A DNA stretch of 64,000 nt from Legionella yabuuchiae (GCF_900640115.1 NZ_CAAAIW010000013.1:1-64000); one strand, 5' to 3'. Counted from the stretch's first letter, positions 35,343 to 44,803 are shown. Notes: generated by a model not told the origin, from the letters alone. A program made the numbers and translations.

Positions 35343-36161
35343 TTATTGCAAAACAGAAAATGCTCCACCTATTCCATGCTTCGCTAAAGTTACCTTTAAT
35401 GCATCGGAATGCTTTTTATCAGTAAATGGACCAGCTTTAACGATATAGTACTGGTTATACTGTTCGATAAATAAACGGGACGGGGTAAGTTTTGCAATCG
35501 AAGCGAGTAACTTTTTAGCTTGTTCAGGCTTTGTAAACGCGCCTGCTTGCAGAAAATAATGAAGTTCTTGTTGGGGTGTATTTTTAGGCGTTAATGCCAC
35601 CACCTCAACTTGTGCGGTTCCTTTAGGCAGCAAGCCTAACTTAAGAGCCGCTCCATAGGATAAGTCTATGATGCGACCTTCATGAAAGGGACCTCGATCG
35701 TTTACTTTTACAATGGCTTCACGGTGATTTTCTAAGTTAGTCACTTTGACATAAGTAGGCAAGGGTAAGGTTTTATGGGCCGCTGTCATACTGTATAAAT
35801 CATAGGGCTCACCGCTTGAAGTTCGCTTGCTATGAAATTTAGTACCATACCAAGAAGCTAATCCACGAGCACGGTATCCTGAAGCTGTGCGCATAACCTC
35901 ATAAACCTTTCCGTTAACTCGATATTCACCAGGATTGCCATATCGGCTCGTAATTTCTGGTACTGGAGTCACTGATTTAAACCTTTTTGGATGCGGTCCG
36001 TTAGGTGCGCCATCTTGTTCTGTAGGCGTAATCTCGTAACGGTTCTTCTTGGAATATTGTTGATCTTTTTTATGCTCAGGGGTTATTGAGTGCTTATGAT
36101 CGACATTCTTGGACTGACAACTGGCTAGGAAACTCAGTATTAATAAAAAAATTAAGCGCAT
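35343..36161 (-). CDS. rlpA: Septal lipoprotein RlpA (lytic transglycosylase)
   Basis: A lipoprotein of about 272 residues with signal MRLIFLLILSFLASC (lipobox LASC). The double-psi beta-barrel RlpA domain has RGLASWYGTKFHSKRTSSGE, then AAHKTLPLPTYVKVTN and VNDRGPFHEGRIIDLS with the catalytic Asp of NDRGP. A C-terminal SPOR domain (LHYFLQAGAFTKPEQAKKLL) targets denuded septal glycan. RlpA cleaves naked glycan strands during daughter-cell separation. An in-frame TTG lies 5 codons upstream, but AGAAGG directly precedes the ATG at 36161. It is monocistronic; dacA is divergent. Confidence 0.92.
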   Translation of the reverse strand: MRLIFLLILSFLASCQSKNVDHKHSITPEHKKDQQYSKKNRYEITPTEQDGAPNGPHPKRFKSVTPVPEITSRYGNPGEYRVNGKVYEVMRTASGYRARGLASWYGTKFHSKRTSSGEPYDLYSMTAAHKTLPLPTYVKVTNLENHREAIVKVNDRGPFHEGRIIDLSYGAALKLGLLPKGTAQVEVVALTPKNTPQQELHYFLQAGAFTKPEQAKKLLASIAKLTPSRLFIEQYNQYYIVKAGPFTDKKHSDALKVTLAKHGIGGAFSVLQ

Positions 36162-36477
36162 GATCCTTCTCAACAAATCAAGTTTAAGTTAACCTAGCTT
36201 TACTTTGAAAGTACGTAGGCTTTTCAGGAGTAAACTCCAAAAAAGCTGAATTTATCCGAGTTCAAGAAAAAAATATAGCGTTTCTTAGATAAGTTGCAAA
36301 GAGGAATGTGCAGTTTAAGATCATTGCCACAAACTTGGCTTGCAGCGAAAATGAGCTGGCGCACAAGTACCGCCTATGCGGTTGAAAATCGCTGTGAACA
36401 CATTTCCTCGTTGGTCGCGCAACTTCAACTGTGATAGTATAATTTCATTTTTTTAATATTTAATACCAGGTGACAAA
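36162..36477. other. rlpA-dacA intergenic region with a structured element
   Basis: This 316-base gap carries a roughly 110-base imperfect palindrome (36301-36409). The ends GAGGAATGTG and CACATTTCCTC pair, CAGCG pairs with CGCTG inside, and CCGC pairs with GCGG at the apex. It is followed by a TATAAT at 36438-36443, the likely -10 of dacA. Confidence 0.45.
36438..36443 (+). promoter_or_regulatory. -10 element of the dacA operon
   Basis: A perfect TATAAT lies 34 bases before the dacA ATG, just after the palindromic element. No good -35 at 16-18 bases. Confidence 0.4.
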
Positions 36478-37695
36478 ATGGACCGTTTATCAAAAGCATT
36501 GACTACACCACTGCTGTTCTTACTTCTCATGTTTAATTTAAGTCTGACGATTGCCAACCCAGCAGATAACATCAATGTTTTTAAAAATCCTGGGACGGAT
36601 AATACGCCCCTGATTACTCCTGCCCCACCAACATTAAACGCAAAAGCTTATATATTAATTGATGCAAATAGCGGAAAAATTCTTGCTGAAAAAAACAGCG
36701 ATGAAAAATTACCACCTGCCAGCTTAACTAAAATGATGACTCTATATGTCATTTCAAATGCTTTGAAATCTGGGCAAATCAAACTAGAGGATAACGTCCG
36801 AATTAGTGAAAAAGCTTGGAAAACAGGCGGCTCCAGAATGTTTGTGAAAGAGGGACAACAGGTTAGTATTGAAGACTTGGTAAAAGGAATTATCGTCGAT
36901 TCTGGTAATGATGCCTGTGTAGCCATGGCTGAACATTTAGGTGGTAGTGAGCAAGGCTTTACTGAGATCATGAATCAGCAAGCTCAAATGATTGGGATGA
37001 AAAACAGTCATTTTACAGATAGTACGGGATTGCCGGATCAAAATCTTTACACTACAGCTAAGGATTTAGCGATTTTAGGACGTGCTCTAGTTTCTGACTT
37101 CCCTCAATATTACCATTGGTATAAGCAAAAATGGTTTACATATAATGGCATTAGACAACCAAACCGTAACCGTCTTTTATGGCGTGATAATCAAGTTGAT
37201 GGAATTAAAACTGGGCATACTAGCGATGCTGGATATTGTTTAGTCGCCTCAGCAAAACAAGATAATATGCGTTTAATCTCTGTTGTTCTAGGTTCCCCCA
37301 ATGAAACCGCTCGCGCAGATGATAGTGAACGCCTTCTGAATTATGGGTTTCGTTTTTTTGAAACCCATCAATTATATAAAGGGGGTACCTCTATTACCGA
37401 ACTCCCATTATATAAAGGAAAATCTAATCAATTAACTGTAGGTATTCTTGAAGATCAATTTGTTACTATCCCGGGCGGCCAATATAAACGGTTAAGCATC
37501 AGCACCAAAGTGCCGAAGCATTTAGTGGCACCGATCAACAAAGGCGACCAGGTCGGTGAATTGATCATCAAGTTTGATGAAAATATTCTTACAACCCGAT
37601 CTTTATATGCCCTTGAAGATGCTCCTAAGGGCGGCTTATATACCAGAATGAAGGATAGTGTGAGGCTTACCTTTAAAAACTGGTTTGGATCTTAG
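36478..37695 (+). CDS. dacA: D-alanyl-D-alanine carboxypeptidase (PBP5/6 type)
   Basis: A 405-residue periplasmic enzyme anchored by its C terminus. It trims the terminal D-Ala of peptidoglycan pentapeptides. The N-terminal signal peptide (to about residue 26) is followed by catalytic motifs SLTK (Ser82-Lys85), SGN (142-144) and KTG (244-246). The C-terminal PBP5 domain ends in an amphipathic helix (MKDSVRLTFKNWFGS) that binds the inner membrane. CCAGGTG precedes the ATG. It begins the run dacA-dat-ybeD-lipB, matching the E. coli dacA-ybeD-lipB order with dat added. Confidence 0.95.
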   Translation: MDRLSKALTTPLLFLLLMFNLSLTIANPADNINVFKNPGTDNTPLITPAPPTLNAKAYILIDANSGKILAEKNSDEKLPPASLTKMMTLYVISNALKSGQIKLEDNVRISEKAWKTGGSRMFVKEGQQVSIEDLVKGIIVDSGNDACVAMAEHLGGSEQGFTEIMNQQAQMIGMKNSHFTDSTGLPDQNLYTTAKDLAILGRALVSDFPQYYHWYKQKWFTYNGIRQPNRNRLLWRDNQVDGIKTGHTSDAGYCLVASAKQDNMRLISVVLGSPNETARADDSERLLNYGFRFFETHQLYKGGTSITELPLYKGKSNQLTVGILEDQFVTIPGGQYKRLSISTKVPKHLVAPINKGDQVGELIIKFDENILTTRSLYALEDAPKGGLYTRMKDSVRLTFKNWFGS

Positions 37696-37713
37696 GCGCA
37701 TCGTGCTATCAGC

Positions 37714-38562
37714 ATGGAAAAAATAGTCTACATTGCTGGTAAGTTTGTACCCTCCTCTGAAGCAAAAGTCTCGGTTTTTGACCGAGGCTTTTTGTTTGGC
37801 GATGGCATTTATGAAGTTATCCCAGTTTATCAAGGCCGCCTTTGTTTTTTTGATCGACACATGCAGCGCTTAGCCTCAAGCTTGGCAAGTGCTCGTATAA
37901 CTGAACCCCAATGTGACTGGCGTACTATTTTTGATCAGTTAATTGACCAGAACGGCTCGGGGAATATGCAAATTTATCTACAGATTACCCGAGGTTGGCA
38001 AGAAAATCGTAATCATGACTTATCTCATGATCTCACACCAACGGTTGTGGCTTTTACCTTGAATATGCCCTACTTTACAACCACTCAAAAAAGACAAGGA
38101 TTAAATGCGCGGTTAGTCGAAGATATACGATGGAAGCGATGCGACATCAAAGCCACCTCCTTGCTTGCGAATGTTTTGCTTAATGATGAAGCCGTTTCAG
38201 CTGGAGCAGACACTGCATTATTAATACGGAATGGATATTTAACGGAAGGAAGTTCTAGCAATGTTTTTATTGTTGATGCCGATGGCGTGATTCGAACGCC
38301 TCCAACAGATGGGTTATGTTTGCCTGGGATTACAAGACAGCTTACGATAGAATTGGTAAACTCGTTAAACTGGACCTTTCAAGAAAATAAAATTAATAAG
38401 GATGACATATTTGCAGCAAAGGAAGTTTGGATCACCAGCACGACAAAAGAAATTTTCCCAGTCGCTAAAATTAACGACAAAACAACCGGTGATATACGCA
38501 AATGGCAATATTGGGAAACCATTAATAACCGTTATCAGCAACTTATAAAGAACGAACAATGA
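37714..38562 (+). CDS. dat: D-amino-acid transaminase (class IV PLP enzyme)
   Basis: A 282-residue fold-type IV aminotransferase. The N-terminal FDRGFLFGDGIYEVIPVYQG, the PLP-binding lysine in RCDIKATSLLAN, the phosphate-binding LTEGSSSNVFIV and WITSTTKEI are those of D-amino-acid transaminase, which interconverts D-alanine and D-glutamate with 2-oxoacids. The placement directly after dacA, whose product releases D-alanine, suggests a role in D-amino-acid recycling. A branched-chain aminotransferase or aminodeoxychorismate lyase is a less likely alternative. Its stop overlaps the ybeD start (ATGA). Confidence 0.88.
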   Translation: MEKIVYIAGKFVPSSEAKVSVFDRGFLFGDGIYEVIPVYQGRLCFFDRHMQRLASSLASARITEPQCDWRTIFDQLIDQNGSGNMQIYLQITRGWQENRNHDLSHDLTPTVVAFTLNMPYFTTTQKRQGLNARLVEDIRWKRCDIKATSLLANVLLNDEAVSAGADTALLIRNGYLTEGSSSNVFIVDADGVIRTPPTDGLCLPGITRQLTIELVNSLNWTFQENKINKDDIFAAKEVWITSTTKEIFPVAKINDKTTGDIRKWQYWETINNRYQQLIKNEQ

Positions 38563-38825
38563 CTGATCAAAAGCCAATAATTGAGTTTCCTTGTGACTTC
38601 CCTATTAAAATTTTTGGGGTAAATGAGAAAGCATTTATTGCAGACATCAAAAATATTGCACTAAAACATTATTCAGACTTAAAAGATGAAGCGTTTCAAA
38701 CCCAAATTAGCGCTCAAGGAACTTATGTTTCCATTACAATAACTGTCCGCGCCCAAAATCAGCGATCTCTAGATGCGTTGTACTTGGAATTAAGCAACCA
38801 TCCTGATGTAAAAATGGTGTTATAA
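38559..38825 (+). CDS. ybeD: DUF493 family protein YbeD
   Basis: An 88-residue protein of the YbeD/DUF493 ACT-like fold (IEFPCDFPIKIFGVNEKAF, then VSITITVRAQNQRSLDALY, ending HPDVKMVL). Its function is unresolved; it is conserved beside lipB in gammaproteobacteria and may be a small regulatory ligand-binding domain. The start overlaps the dat stop by 4 bases, and lipB begins immediately after its stop codon. Confidence 0.92.
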   Translation: MTDQKPIIEFPCDFPIKIFGVNEKAFIADIKNIALKHYSDLKDEAFQTQISAQGTYVSITITVRAQNQRSLDALYLELSNHPDVKMVL

Positions 38826-39437
38826 ATGATACATATCCGTCATTTTTCAGTTCAACCTTATGAGCCGATTTGGAACAAGATGAAACAATTCACCCAAACT
38901 CGGGATGAACATACCGTTGATGAATTGTGGTTGCTTGAGCATCTACCTGTCTATACTCAGGGACAAGCAGGAAAACCAGAACATCTTTTAAATCCTCAAC
39001 ATATCCCAGTTATAAAGAGCGATCGTGGTGGACAAATTACCTATCACGGTCCCGGTCAGCTCGTTGGTTATGTATTAATGGACTTGCGACGTCGAAATAT
39101 GGGAATCCGCACATTAGTTTGCCGGTTAGAAGAAGTTCTTATTACATTGCTGGACAATCTTAAGATTAACGCTCAAACTAAATGTGGCGCGCCAGGAGTT
39201 TATGTGGATGATAAGAAAATCGCCTCAATTGGACTCCGTGTAAAAAATGGTTGTACCTATCATGGGATCGCACTGAATGTTGCCATGGATTTAGGCCCAT
39301 TTAAAGGAATTAACCCATGCGGTTTTGAAAAAATGGAAATGGTGCAAATAAAAGATTTTATTCCTAATGTGGAATTGGAAGCTGTTAAGCAACAATTTGC
39401 CCACTATTTTTTAACTTCTTTTGAACAGGAACCATGA
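38826..39437 (+). CDS. lipB: Octanoyl-ACP:protein octanoyltransferase LipB
   Basis: A 203-residue enzyme moving octanoate from acyl carrier protein to lipoyl domains, the first step of lipoate synthesis. It shows [20 protein letters not shown], the catalytic Lys in [13 protein letters not shown] and the acyl-carrying Cys in [10 protein letters not shown]. Length is normal (about 210). There is no gap after ybeD, and its stop overlaps the next gene (ATGA). lipA does not follow; a 2-oxoacid dehydrogenase E2, a lipoylated substrate class, is at the end of this window. Confidence 0.96.
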   Translation: MIHIRHFSVQPYEPIWNKMKQFTQTRDEHTVDELWLLEHLPVYTQGQAGKPEHLLNPQHIPVIKSDRGGQITYHGPGQLVGYVLMDLRRRNMGIRTLVCRLEEVLITLLDNLKINAQTKCGAPGVYVDDKKIASIGLRVKNGCTYHGIALNVAMDLGPFKGINPCGFEKMEMVQIKDFIPNVELEAVKQQFAHYFLTSFEQEP

Positions 39438-41455
39438 CTTTATTTTCGGATTATTTACAACCGTTAACGGTTTGGATCTACGCCAATCCTCATTGGGCTC
39501 TGTTCTTTACGTTCTTAATCTCCTTCACAGAGTCGTTAGCCATTATCGGTAGTATTATTCCCGGCTCTGTGACGATGACAGCGATTGGCATCTTAGCAGG
39601 CTCTGGGGTCATGAGGATTGATCTCACCCTTTTTGCTGCGATACTAGGAGCAGTCGCTGGAGATAGCGCAAGTTATCTTCTAGGCTCTAAGTTTAAACAT
39701 CGCCTTCCGAATATGTGGCCATTTAGTCGTTACCCAAACTGGCTCCGATATGGCAGAGAGTATTTCGCCAAACATGGTGGTAAAAGTGTCTTAATTGGCC
39801 GATTTATTGGTCCTTTACGTTCGGTTATTCCTCTTATTGCAGGCATGATGCATATGAATCGCTGGCATTTTTTATTAGCCAATGTTGCTTCAGCAATTGG
39901 CTGGTCGATTGTTTATGTAATGCCTGGAGTACTTATTGGTGCAGCCAGCAGCGAGCTTTCCGCTGAAAACGCTAGTCGTCTTTTTATCTTGATTTTAGTG
40001 TTTCTTGTTTTTACTTGGTTATTAAGCGTTGGAATTAAATGGATTTTAGTGCGTATCCACTTTTTCTTAAAAGATAAGCTTCATCGGTTTTGGATTACTC
40101 TCAGTCAAAAGCCTAAAATTGGGATTTATATCCGCCAATTGACTCCGGATGATGAAGAGAATCATTCCCGCACCGTTATTCTTTTAATTATTTTCCTGTT
40201 ATGTCTTTTCTTTTCGATCGCTTTAACCGCGTTGGTCACTCAAAGCGAATGGATTTCGTTAATCAATAAGCCGATTCAATATTTTTTCCATTCATTACAA
40301 ACGCAACATTTTGATGCGTTTTTTATACTTATTTCATTATTTATTCATCCGTTATCATTATCCGCACTAGTGTTATCAATTACGATTTATACCATTTATC
40401 ACCGTGATTTGAGAACCTTGACTTATTGGTTAAGCCTAACTGTACTTACTGCAATGGTGGTTTATGCCCTGAATCACTTTATTCATGTGCCACAAGCAGC
40501 CATTATTACCAAACACAAGATCAAACAGGTTTACCCTTCCACAAACATCACCTTTGCTACAGCCTTATTTGGGTTTTTGATACTCTACATTAGCACGCAA
40601 TATCGCACCGTGATTACCTTAACCATCCGAATCACTTTAGTTTCGATCTTATTTATAGCCGGCATCGGCGCAATTTATTTAGCGGATAATTGGATCTCTG
40701 GGGTATTGGGCGCTTATAGTATCGGTTTTGCTATATGCCTTGGGCATTGGATTTTATATAGAAGAAAGCATTATCAAATAGCTCGCTCCCATCTTCCCAT
40801 TGTATTTTCCTGCCTAGCTTTGCTGTTTGGGACAGCTGTTTCATATGGCATTTATTTTAACCATATGCTACAAGAACACCGGCCCTATCATAAGCAATAT
40901 GTACTCACTAAACATGCCTGGTGGAATCAGACGAATATTATATTGCCCATCTACACCACCAACCGAATTGGACAAAAAACAGGTTTATTTAATATTCAAT
41001 TTGCGGGAAATATTCGCTCATTAGAAGAACAGCTGTCTCAAGCTGGCTGGAAAAAACAAACCACTTCGTTCTTTTTTTCATTGTTGGAAAAAGCAAGTGG
41101 ATTAAGTAACAATGAAGAAATACCATTAATGGCACAGTTGTATCAAAATCTAAAACCAGCCCTGGTTATGACCTACAAGCTAAATGAAAACCACCCTATT
41201 TTAATTTTAAGGCTTTGGCGATCTAACTTTCATTTAAAAAACTATTCATCACCAATTTGGCTAGGAAGTATTCATCAACATCTCGAGAAGAGAGAGACGC
41301 AAAGCGTAATCGACGGCGCTCAATTATTTACATGGATCACTCAGCCCTTATCACAATTTAAGTTTAAAATGATTCATTTAAATAATGTCGACAGTAAACA
41401 ATTGCCCCTTTCCGTTACACCAGTTATATTATTAGTTATAGAGCCGCAGGATTAG
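39434..41455 (+). CDS. DedA-PAP2-LssY-like fused membrane protein
   Basis: A 673-residue polytopic membrane protein of three parts. Residues 1-215 are a DedA/SNARE-associated domain ([48 protein letters not shown]). Residues about 245-460 are a PAP2-like membrane domain ([19 protein letters not shown]). The C-terminal 200 residues are a soluble LssY-like domain ([16 protein letters not shown] onward). Fusions of this type include LssY of the Legionella lss locus. DedA proteins move undecaprenyl phosphate or phospholipids across membranes. The PAP2 phosphatase triad (KxxxxxxRP, PSGH, SRxxxxxHxxxD) is not intact: I see only [13 protein letters not shown] and [13 protein letters not shown], so phosphatase activity is doubtful. 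It overlaps lipB by 4 bases. Confidence 0.8.
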   Translation: MTLFSDYLQPLTVWIYANPHWALFFTFLISFTESLAIIGSIIPGSVTMTAIGILAGSGVMRIDLTLFAAILGAVAGDSASYLLGSKFKHRLPNMWPFSRYPNWLRYGREYFAKHGGKSVLIGRFIGPLRSVIPLIAGMMHMNRWHFLLANVASAIGWSIVYVMPGVLIGAASSELSAENASRLFILILVFLVFTWLLSVGIKWILVRIHFFLKDKLHRFWITLSQKPKIGIYIRQLTPDDEENHSRTVILLIIFLLCLFFSIALTALVTQSEWISLINKPIQYFFHSLQTQHFDAFFILISLFIHPLSLSALVLSITIYTIYHRDLRTLTYWLSLTVLTAMVVYALNHFIHVPQAAIITKHKIKQVYPSTNITFATALFGFLILYISTQYRTVITLTIRITLVSILFIAGIGAIYLADNWISGVLGAYSIGFAICLGHWILYRRKHYQIARSHLPIVFSCLALLFGTAVSYGIYFNHMLQEHRPYHKQYVLTKHAWWNQTNIILPIYTTNRIGQKTGLFNIQFAGNIRSLEEQLSQAGWKKQTTSFFFSLLEKASGLSNNEEIPLMAQLYQNLKPALVMTYKLNENHPILILRLWRSNFHLKNYSSPIWLGSIHQHLEKRETQSVIDGAQLFTWITQPLSQFKFKMIHLNNVDSKQLPLSVTPVILLVIEPQD

Positions 41456-41633
41456 CTTTTTACAAGAACAGTGAGGCGTAATAAAGCTTAGGGAACGCCC
41501 TAGTAACAGCACTAATGCTATCCTAACTCTAAACTGCGAGGTAATATAGCATCCGTGCTCAGAGAAGATAGATATACATTAGTATCTCCGGGTAGGATGT
41601 ACATTAATTATTGCGAAAGCCAAGGATGTTGAA

Positions 41634-42257
41634 ATGAATATAATTTTGAACACAATCGGTTACTTGATTCCTTTATTAGCCCTTATTTTGTTTCTTGTAG
41701 GAATGGTTAAAAAACGCAAACGATTTGTCCTGGCTTCGTTGATAGTATCATTAATTGGCATTTTGCTTCAATATGAAACAGCAGGTGGTGAAATCTTTGG
41801 TAATTACTTCGGTTATAAAAACGCCTTGATCTACAGCCTAAGCTTTATCATTTTAATCATTGCCTTGTTTTACATTGGAATTGCTAGTAAAGAAATGCAA
41901 GGTAAATTTCGTTACCCAACGTTAGTTCTTTTTACTATTCTTTTTTTTGCAAGCGCAATCATTTTAATAAATGTATGGATAAATGCTTATTTTATTGAAA
42001 ACACATTGAAAGACACAACGGTCATCCAGGTCGCAACTTTCGATAAAAATGAATTTTGTGCTCATGATTTTTTATTTTATAAGGTCGCACCGGATGGGAA
42101 AATGCATTACTTGTGCCCAAACCATTATGTTCTGATTGCAAAAACGGACATTCTTAAACTTCCGCCAGAACTGTTTATCAAACAATATTTAGCTGGGCAG
42201 ACTCCTTATGGCTGGTTCCCAAATAAAAATGATCGGGAAAACTCAGCAAACGATTAA
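41634..42257 (+). CDS. Hypothetical four-span membrane protein
   Basis: An unrecognised 207-residue inner-membrane protein. Four hydrophobic segments occur in the first 125 residues (IGYLIPLLALILFLVGM; FVLASLIVSLIGILLQY; ALIYSLSFIILIIALFYIG; LVLFTILFFASAIILINVW). A C-terminal soluble part of about 80 residues includes two cysteines (FCAHD, YLCPNHY) and ends polar. AAGGATG is about 8 bases before the ATG. It stands alone between lipB-run genes and a transpeptidase gene; no functional clue. Confidence 0.6.
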   Translation: MNIILNTIGYLIPLLALILFLVGMVKKRKRFVLASLIVSLIGILLQYETAGGEIFGNYFGYKNALIYSLSFIILIIALFYIGIASKEMQGKFRYPTLVLFTILFFASAIILINVWINAYFIENTLKDTTVIQVATFDKNEFCAHDFLFYKVAPDGKMHYLCPNHYVLIAKTDILKLPPELFIKQYLAGQTPYGWFPNKNDRENSAND

Positions 42258-42375
42258 TTACGGTCCGTTGGTTTGTTGAAAGGCCTGACATAAAAAACCT
42301 GTAACTTGGTGATTGCAAATTGTTGTAATCCTTTATTTTTGTTACCATCAATAAAACTAATGTAGTATTAGCATT

Positions 42376-43077
42376 ATGCCATATTTACTCATTGCGATAT
42401 TAATTTTAATTAACTCTTCTTCGCATGCAATGGCCCCCAAGCTTCAACTTAGCAAAGCGATTGATAGAGCAATCCAACGCTATGGATTGCCGTTAGAGCC
42501 GCAGCTTAAATCTTATTTTAATCAGGCTGACGTTCAATATCCTCCGCAAAAGATTGCTTTGCTAGCCTTCAAAAAAGAACGCCATGTTCAATTATGGGCA
42601 AAGGATGAATCCGCCTCTTGGCGTTACATTCATACTTATCCCTTAACCGCGTTTAGCGGCCGCCTTGGCCCCAAATTAAAAGAGCATGATTTACAAATTC
42701 CTGAAGGAATATATCGATTAACCTCTTTTAATCCTTACAGCGCTCATCACTTATCCATGATGATTAACTATCCTAATTCGTTTGATCGCCTAAAAGCTAG
42801 TTTAGATGGTAGAAAAAAGCTTGGGGGTAATATTTTTTTACATGGTAAATCATCTTCCGTTGGATGTTTGGCTGTCGGTAATAAAGCCATTGATCAGCTA
42901 TTTATGCTGGTAAGGCGGGTTGGTTTAAGTAACGTAAAAATCATCATCGCGCCCAATGATTTGCGCTTAGAAAAAGCTGCAACAAGCAACTTCGCTCAGC
43001 CTCGTTGGTTGCCTGAGCTCTATAAGGATATTGCTTCCGCCCTAAAAGAATTTCCCGTGCACAAAAAGCTTGCTTAA
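42376..43077 (+). CDS. L,D-transpeptidase, YafK-like
   Basis: A 233-residue exported protein with signal MPYLLIAILILINSSSHAMA. The YkuD-type catalytic motif has His156 (FLHGKSSS) and Cys164 (SVGCLAVGN). The pattern HGKSSSVGCLAVG and IPEGIYRLTSFNP resemble the YafK (DpaA/LdtF) subgroup, which in E. coli releases Braun lipoprotein from peptidoglycan rather than crosslinking it. Together with the enzyme at 31315 it gives two wall-modifying YkuD proteins in this window. It is monocistronic, followed by an IS remnant. Confidence 0.85.
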   Translation: MPYLLIAILILINSSSHAMAPKLQLSKAIDRAIQRYGLPLEPQLKSYFNQADVQYPPQKIALLAFKKERHVQLWAKDESASWRYIHTYPLTAFSGRLGPKLKEHDLQIPEGIYRLTSFNPYSAHHLSMMINYPNSFDRLKASLDGRKKLGGNIFLHGKSSSVGCLAVGNKAIDQLFMLVRRVGLSNVKIIIAPNDLRLEKAATSNFAQPRWLPELYKDIASALKEFPVHKKLA

Positions 43078-43154
43078 TACATTCGGATTAAAGTGGCTTA
43101 CGATTTAAGTTGCACCTGAAAAATTCAATCATTCTTTGTCACAGATCTCTGTAC

Positions 43155-43207
43155 GGTACGATTTTTGAAAACGTCGTTTTGAGGAGCGCAGCGACGAAGC
43201 AATCTAG
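43155..43207. repeat. 53-bp inverted repeat, left copy
   Basis: This block is the reverse complement of 43712-43764 at 50 of 53 positions. Its core (GAGCGCAGCGACGAAGCAATC) resembles a dispersed bacterial palindromic repeat. The two copies bracket the transposase remnant. Confidence 0.8.
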
Positions 43208-43711
43208 GGGCCTTAATGCATTAAAGTAGCCCGCTGATTCATTGATAATCCCTATTTTTTCCGTCAAGAAAATGACATGGAGTCAGGAATGAATATCTAT
43301 GGGCTGGTTGGTATTTTAAATGGTTATTTTTTATGGAACAAGTCACGGATGGAGTGCTTTGCGCTGGGAAATAGAAATGCTTTTTTCATGCCTCAAAGGA
43401 GGTGGATTTAATGTTGAGGATACACGGGTAACACAACCTGAGCGCATTGAAAAATTGCTGGTATTATTGAGTATTGCTTTTTGTTGGGCTCATAAAACGG
43501 GGAGTGGCGACATTTGCAGAAGGCGATCCAAATCAAAAAAACATGGGCGAAACGCTATCCGCTATTTTTGATTTGTTACGCGACACGGCAGAGAAAAGCA
43601 GATAAAAGGTGGCTCAAGAAAAAAAGAAGTTTGGCTTTGATTCAAAAGGTAAACCCTTATTGGGAGGATCTTTATGAAACACTGAAGTCGTCACTCACTA
43701 CCTCAAAGTCT
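43208..43711 (+). pseudogene. IS4-type transposase remnant (frameshifted)
   Basis: Fragments of one transposase C terminus lie in successive frames: RWEIEMLFSCLKGGGFNVED, then RVTQPERIEKLLVLLSIAFCWAHKTG in frame 1 (from 43320), EWRHLQKAIQIKK in frame 2, KKHGRNAIRY back in frame 1, and FDLLRDTAEKS in frame 2. The RWEIE-x-LF-x-CLK-x-x-GF-N-x-EDT block is the C-terminal catalytic region of IS4-family DDE transposases. There are at least two frameshifts and the N-terminal two thirds are missing. It is a non-functional relic. Confidence 0.75.
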
Positions 43712-43764
43712 CTAGATTGCTTCGTCGCTGCGCTCCTCGCAACGACGTTTTCAAAATTCGTACC
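43712..43764. repeat. 53-bp inverted repeat, right copy
   Basis: Reverse-complement partner of 43155-43207 with three mismatches. The pair could be the ends of a non-autonomous element or two insertions of a dispersed palindromic repeat. Confidence 0.8.
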
Positions 43765-43771
43765 CAGATAT

Positions 43772-43846
43772 ACCCATGATCGTTCAAAATGCGTGTTTTT
43801 AGACGCCTTTAATTTTTGTACCGTCGTATTTTAAACGATCACGGGT
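43772..43846. terminator. 22-bp imperfect hairpin after hpt
   Basis: 43772-43793 pairs with 43825-43846 at 19 of 22 positions around a 31-base spacer, starting 8 bases after the hpt stop on the minus strand. It may be the hpt terminator or the end of an insertion element. Confidence 0.4.
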
Positions 43847-43853
43847 AGCTTTC

Positions 43854-44414
43854 TTACTCATGTTCTGGAGCTACGACAAATATTCCAGGAGCATTGCGCA
43901 AATATTCATTATAATCCATGCCGTAACCAAAAATATAATGATCATCTACTTCTAAACCCACGAAATCTGCTTTCTTTAGACCATGTTCAACTCGCTTATG
44001 GTGTTTATCAACCAACACAGCACTGTAAACTTCTTTAGCGCCTAATACATTAATTTCTTCGAGAATTCGCGCAAGCGTGACGCCTCCATCTAATATATCA
44101 TCCACCACCAGAACCGTTCTATCTTTCAAGTTTGCGCTTGGCCTTACTTTCCAATGCAAGTCGCCGCCGCGAATATCGCCTTGATAGCGTGTAGCATGGA
44201 CGTAATCCACTTCTAGTGGAAAATCAAGTCGAGGCAATAAGTTTCCCATAGGAACTAACCCGCCGATCATCACGCAAATAATAACCGGATTTTTATCATG
44301 GAGTTTTTCATGGATATTAATTGCCATTCTATCCAGAGCCGCCTCCACTTCAAGAGTTGTATATAGACGAGAAGATTTTTCATAAACTTGCTTAATTTTG
44401 GCTGGTATGGTCAT
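43854..44414 (-). CDS. hpt: Hypoxanthine(-guanine) phosphoribosyltransferase
   Basis: A 186-residue purine-salvage enzyme joining hypoxanthine or guanine to PRPP. The PRPP-binding motif [18 protein letters not shown] is clear; [30 protein letters not shown] and [20 protein letters not shown] complete the family pattern. Length is normal. The hypoxanthine branch (hpt rather than gpt) is favoured by the C-terminal [12 protein letters not shown]. It is monocistronic, and the nearest 3' neighbour is the IS remnant. Confidence 0.93.
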   Translation of the reverse strand: MTIPAKIKQVYEKSSRLYTTLEVEAALDRMAINIHEKLHDKNPVIICVMIGGLVPMGNLLPRLDFPLEVDYVHATRYQGDIRGGDLHWKVRPSANLKDRTVLVVDDILDGGVTLARILEEINVLGAKEVYSAVLVDKHHKRVEHGLKKADFVGLEVDDHYIFGYGMDYNEYLRNAPGIFVVAPEHE

Positions 44415-44476
44415 TATAGTTCCAAGTTGTAAAGGATGAAAAAGCCGTTATGAATAGGATTCATATAAGGCTCAAT

Positions 44477-44803
44477 TTAATCTGGATTTTTATTTCGGAT
44501 AGGGAACATACTCACTTTACCTGGCTCATTACCCTTATCTCTGACTTTCACATCACCCACCTTATCAACTTCATCAATTCGATAAATAGAGTGCATAGGA
44601 ATAAAAGTACGATTAACCCCATGGAATTCGTGCTTTAGGCGTTCTTCAGAAGGATCAACCACTAATGCAGAGTTTTCTCCAAACACAAAGTCCTGCACTT
44701 CTAGAAATCCAAACATATCACTTTCACATATTTTGCGCGCATAAATCTCATAGATCGCTTCCAGATATGAAAAAGTAATGCGATATAATGTTTTATTCGA
44801 CAT
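44477..44803 (-). CDS. DUF1820 family protein
   Basis: A 108-residue soluble protein of the DUF1820 family. The family core is YRITFSYLEAIYEIYARKI, then GFLEVQDFVFG, VVDPSEERLKHEFHGV and FIPMHSIYRIDEV. The function is unknown; the family is conserved in gammaproteobacteria. The ATG at 44803 (MSNKTLYRI) is preferred to one nine codons upstream because it fits the family's start. It stands 62 bases upstream of hpt in the same direction and may share a transcript. Confidence 0.88.
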   Translation of the reverse strand: MSNKTLYRITFSYLEAIYEIYARKICESDMFGFLEVQDFVFGENSALVVDPSEERLKHEFHGVNRTFIPMHSIYRIDEVDKVGDVKVRDKGNEPGKVSMFPIRNKNPD

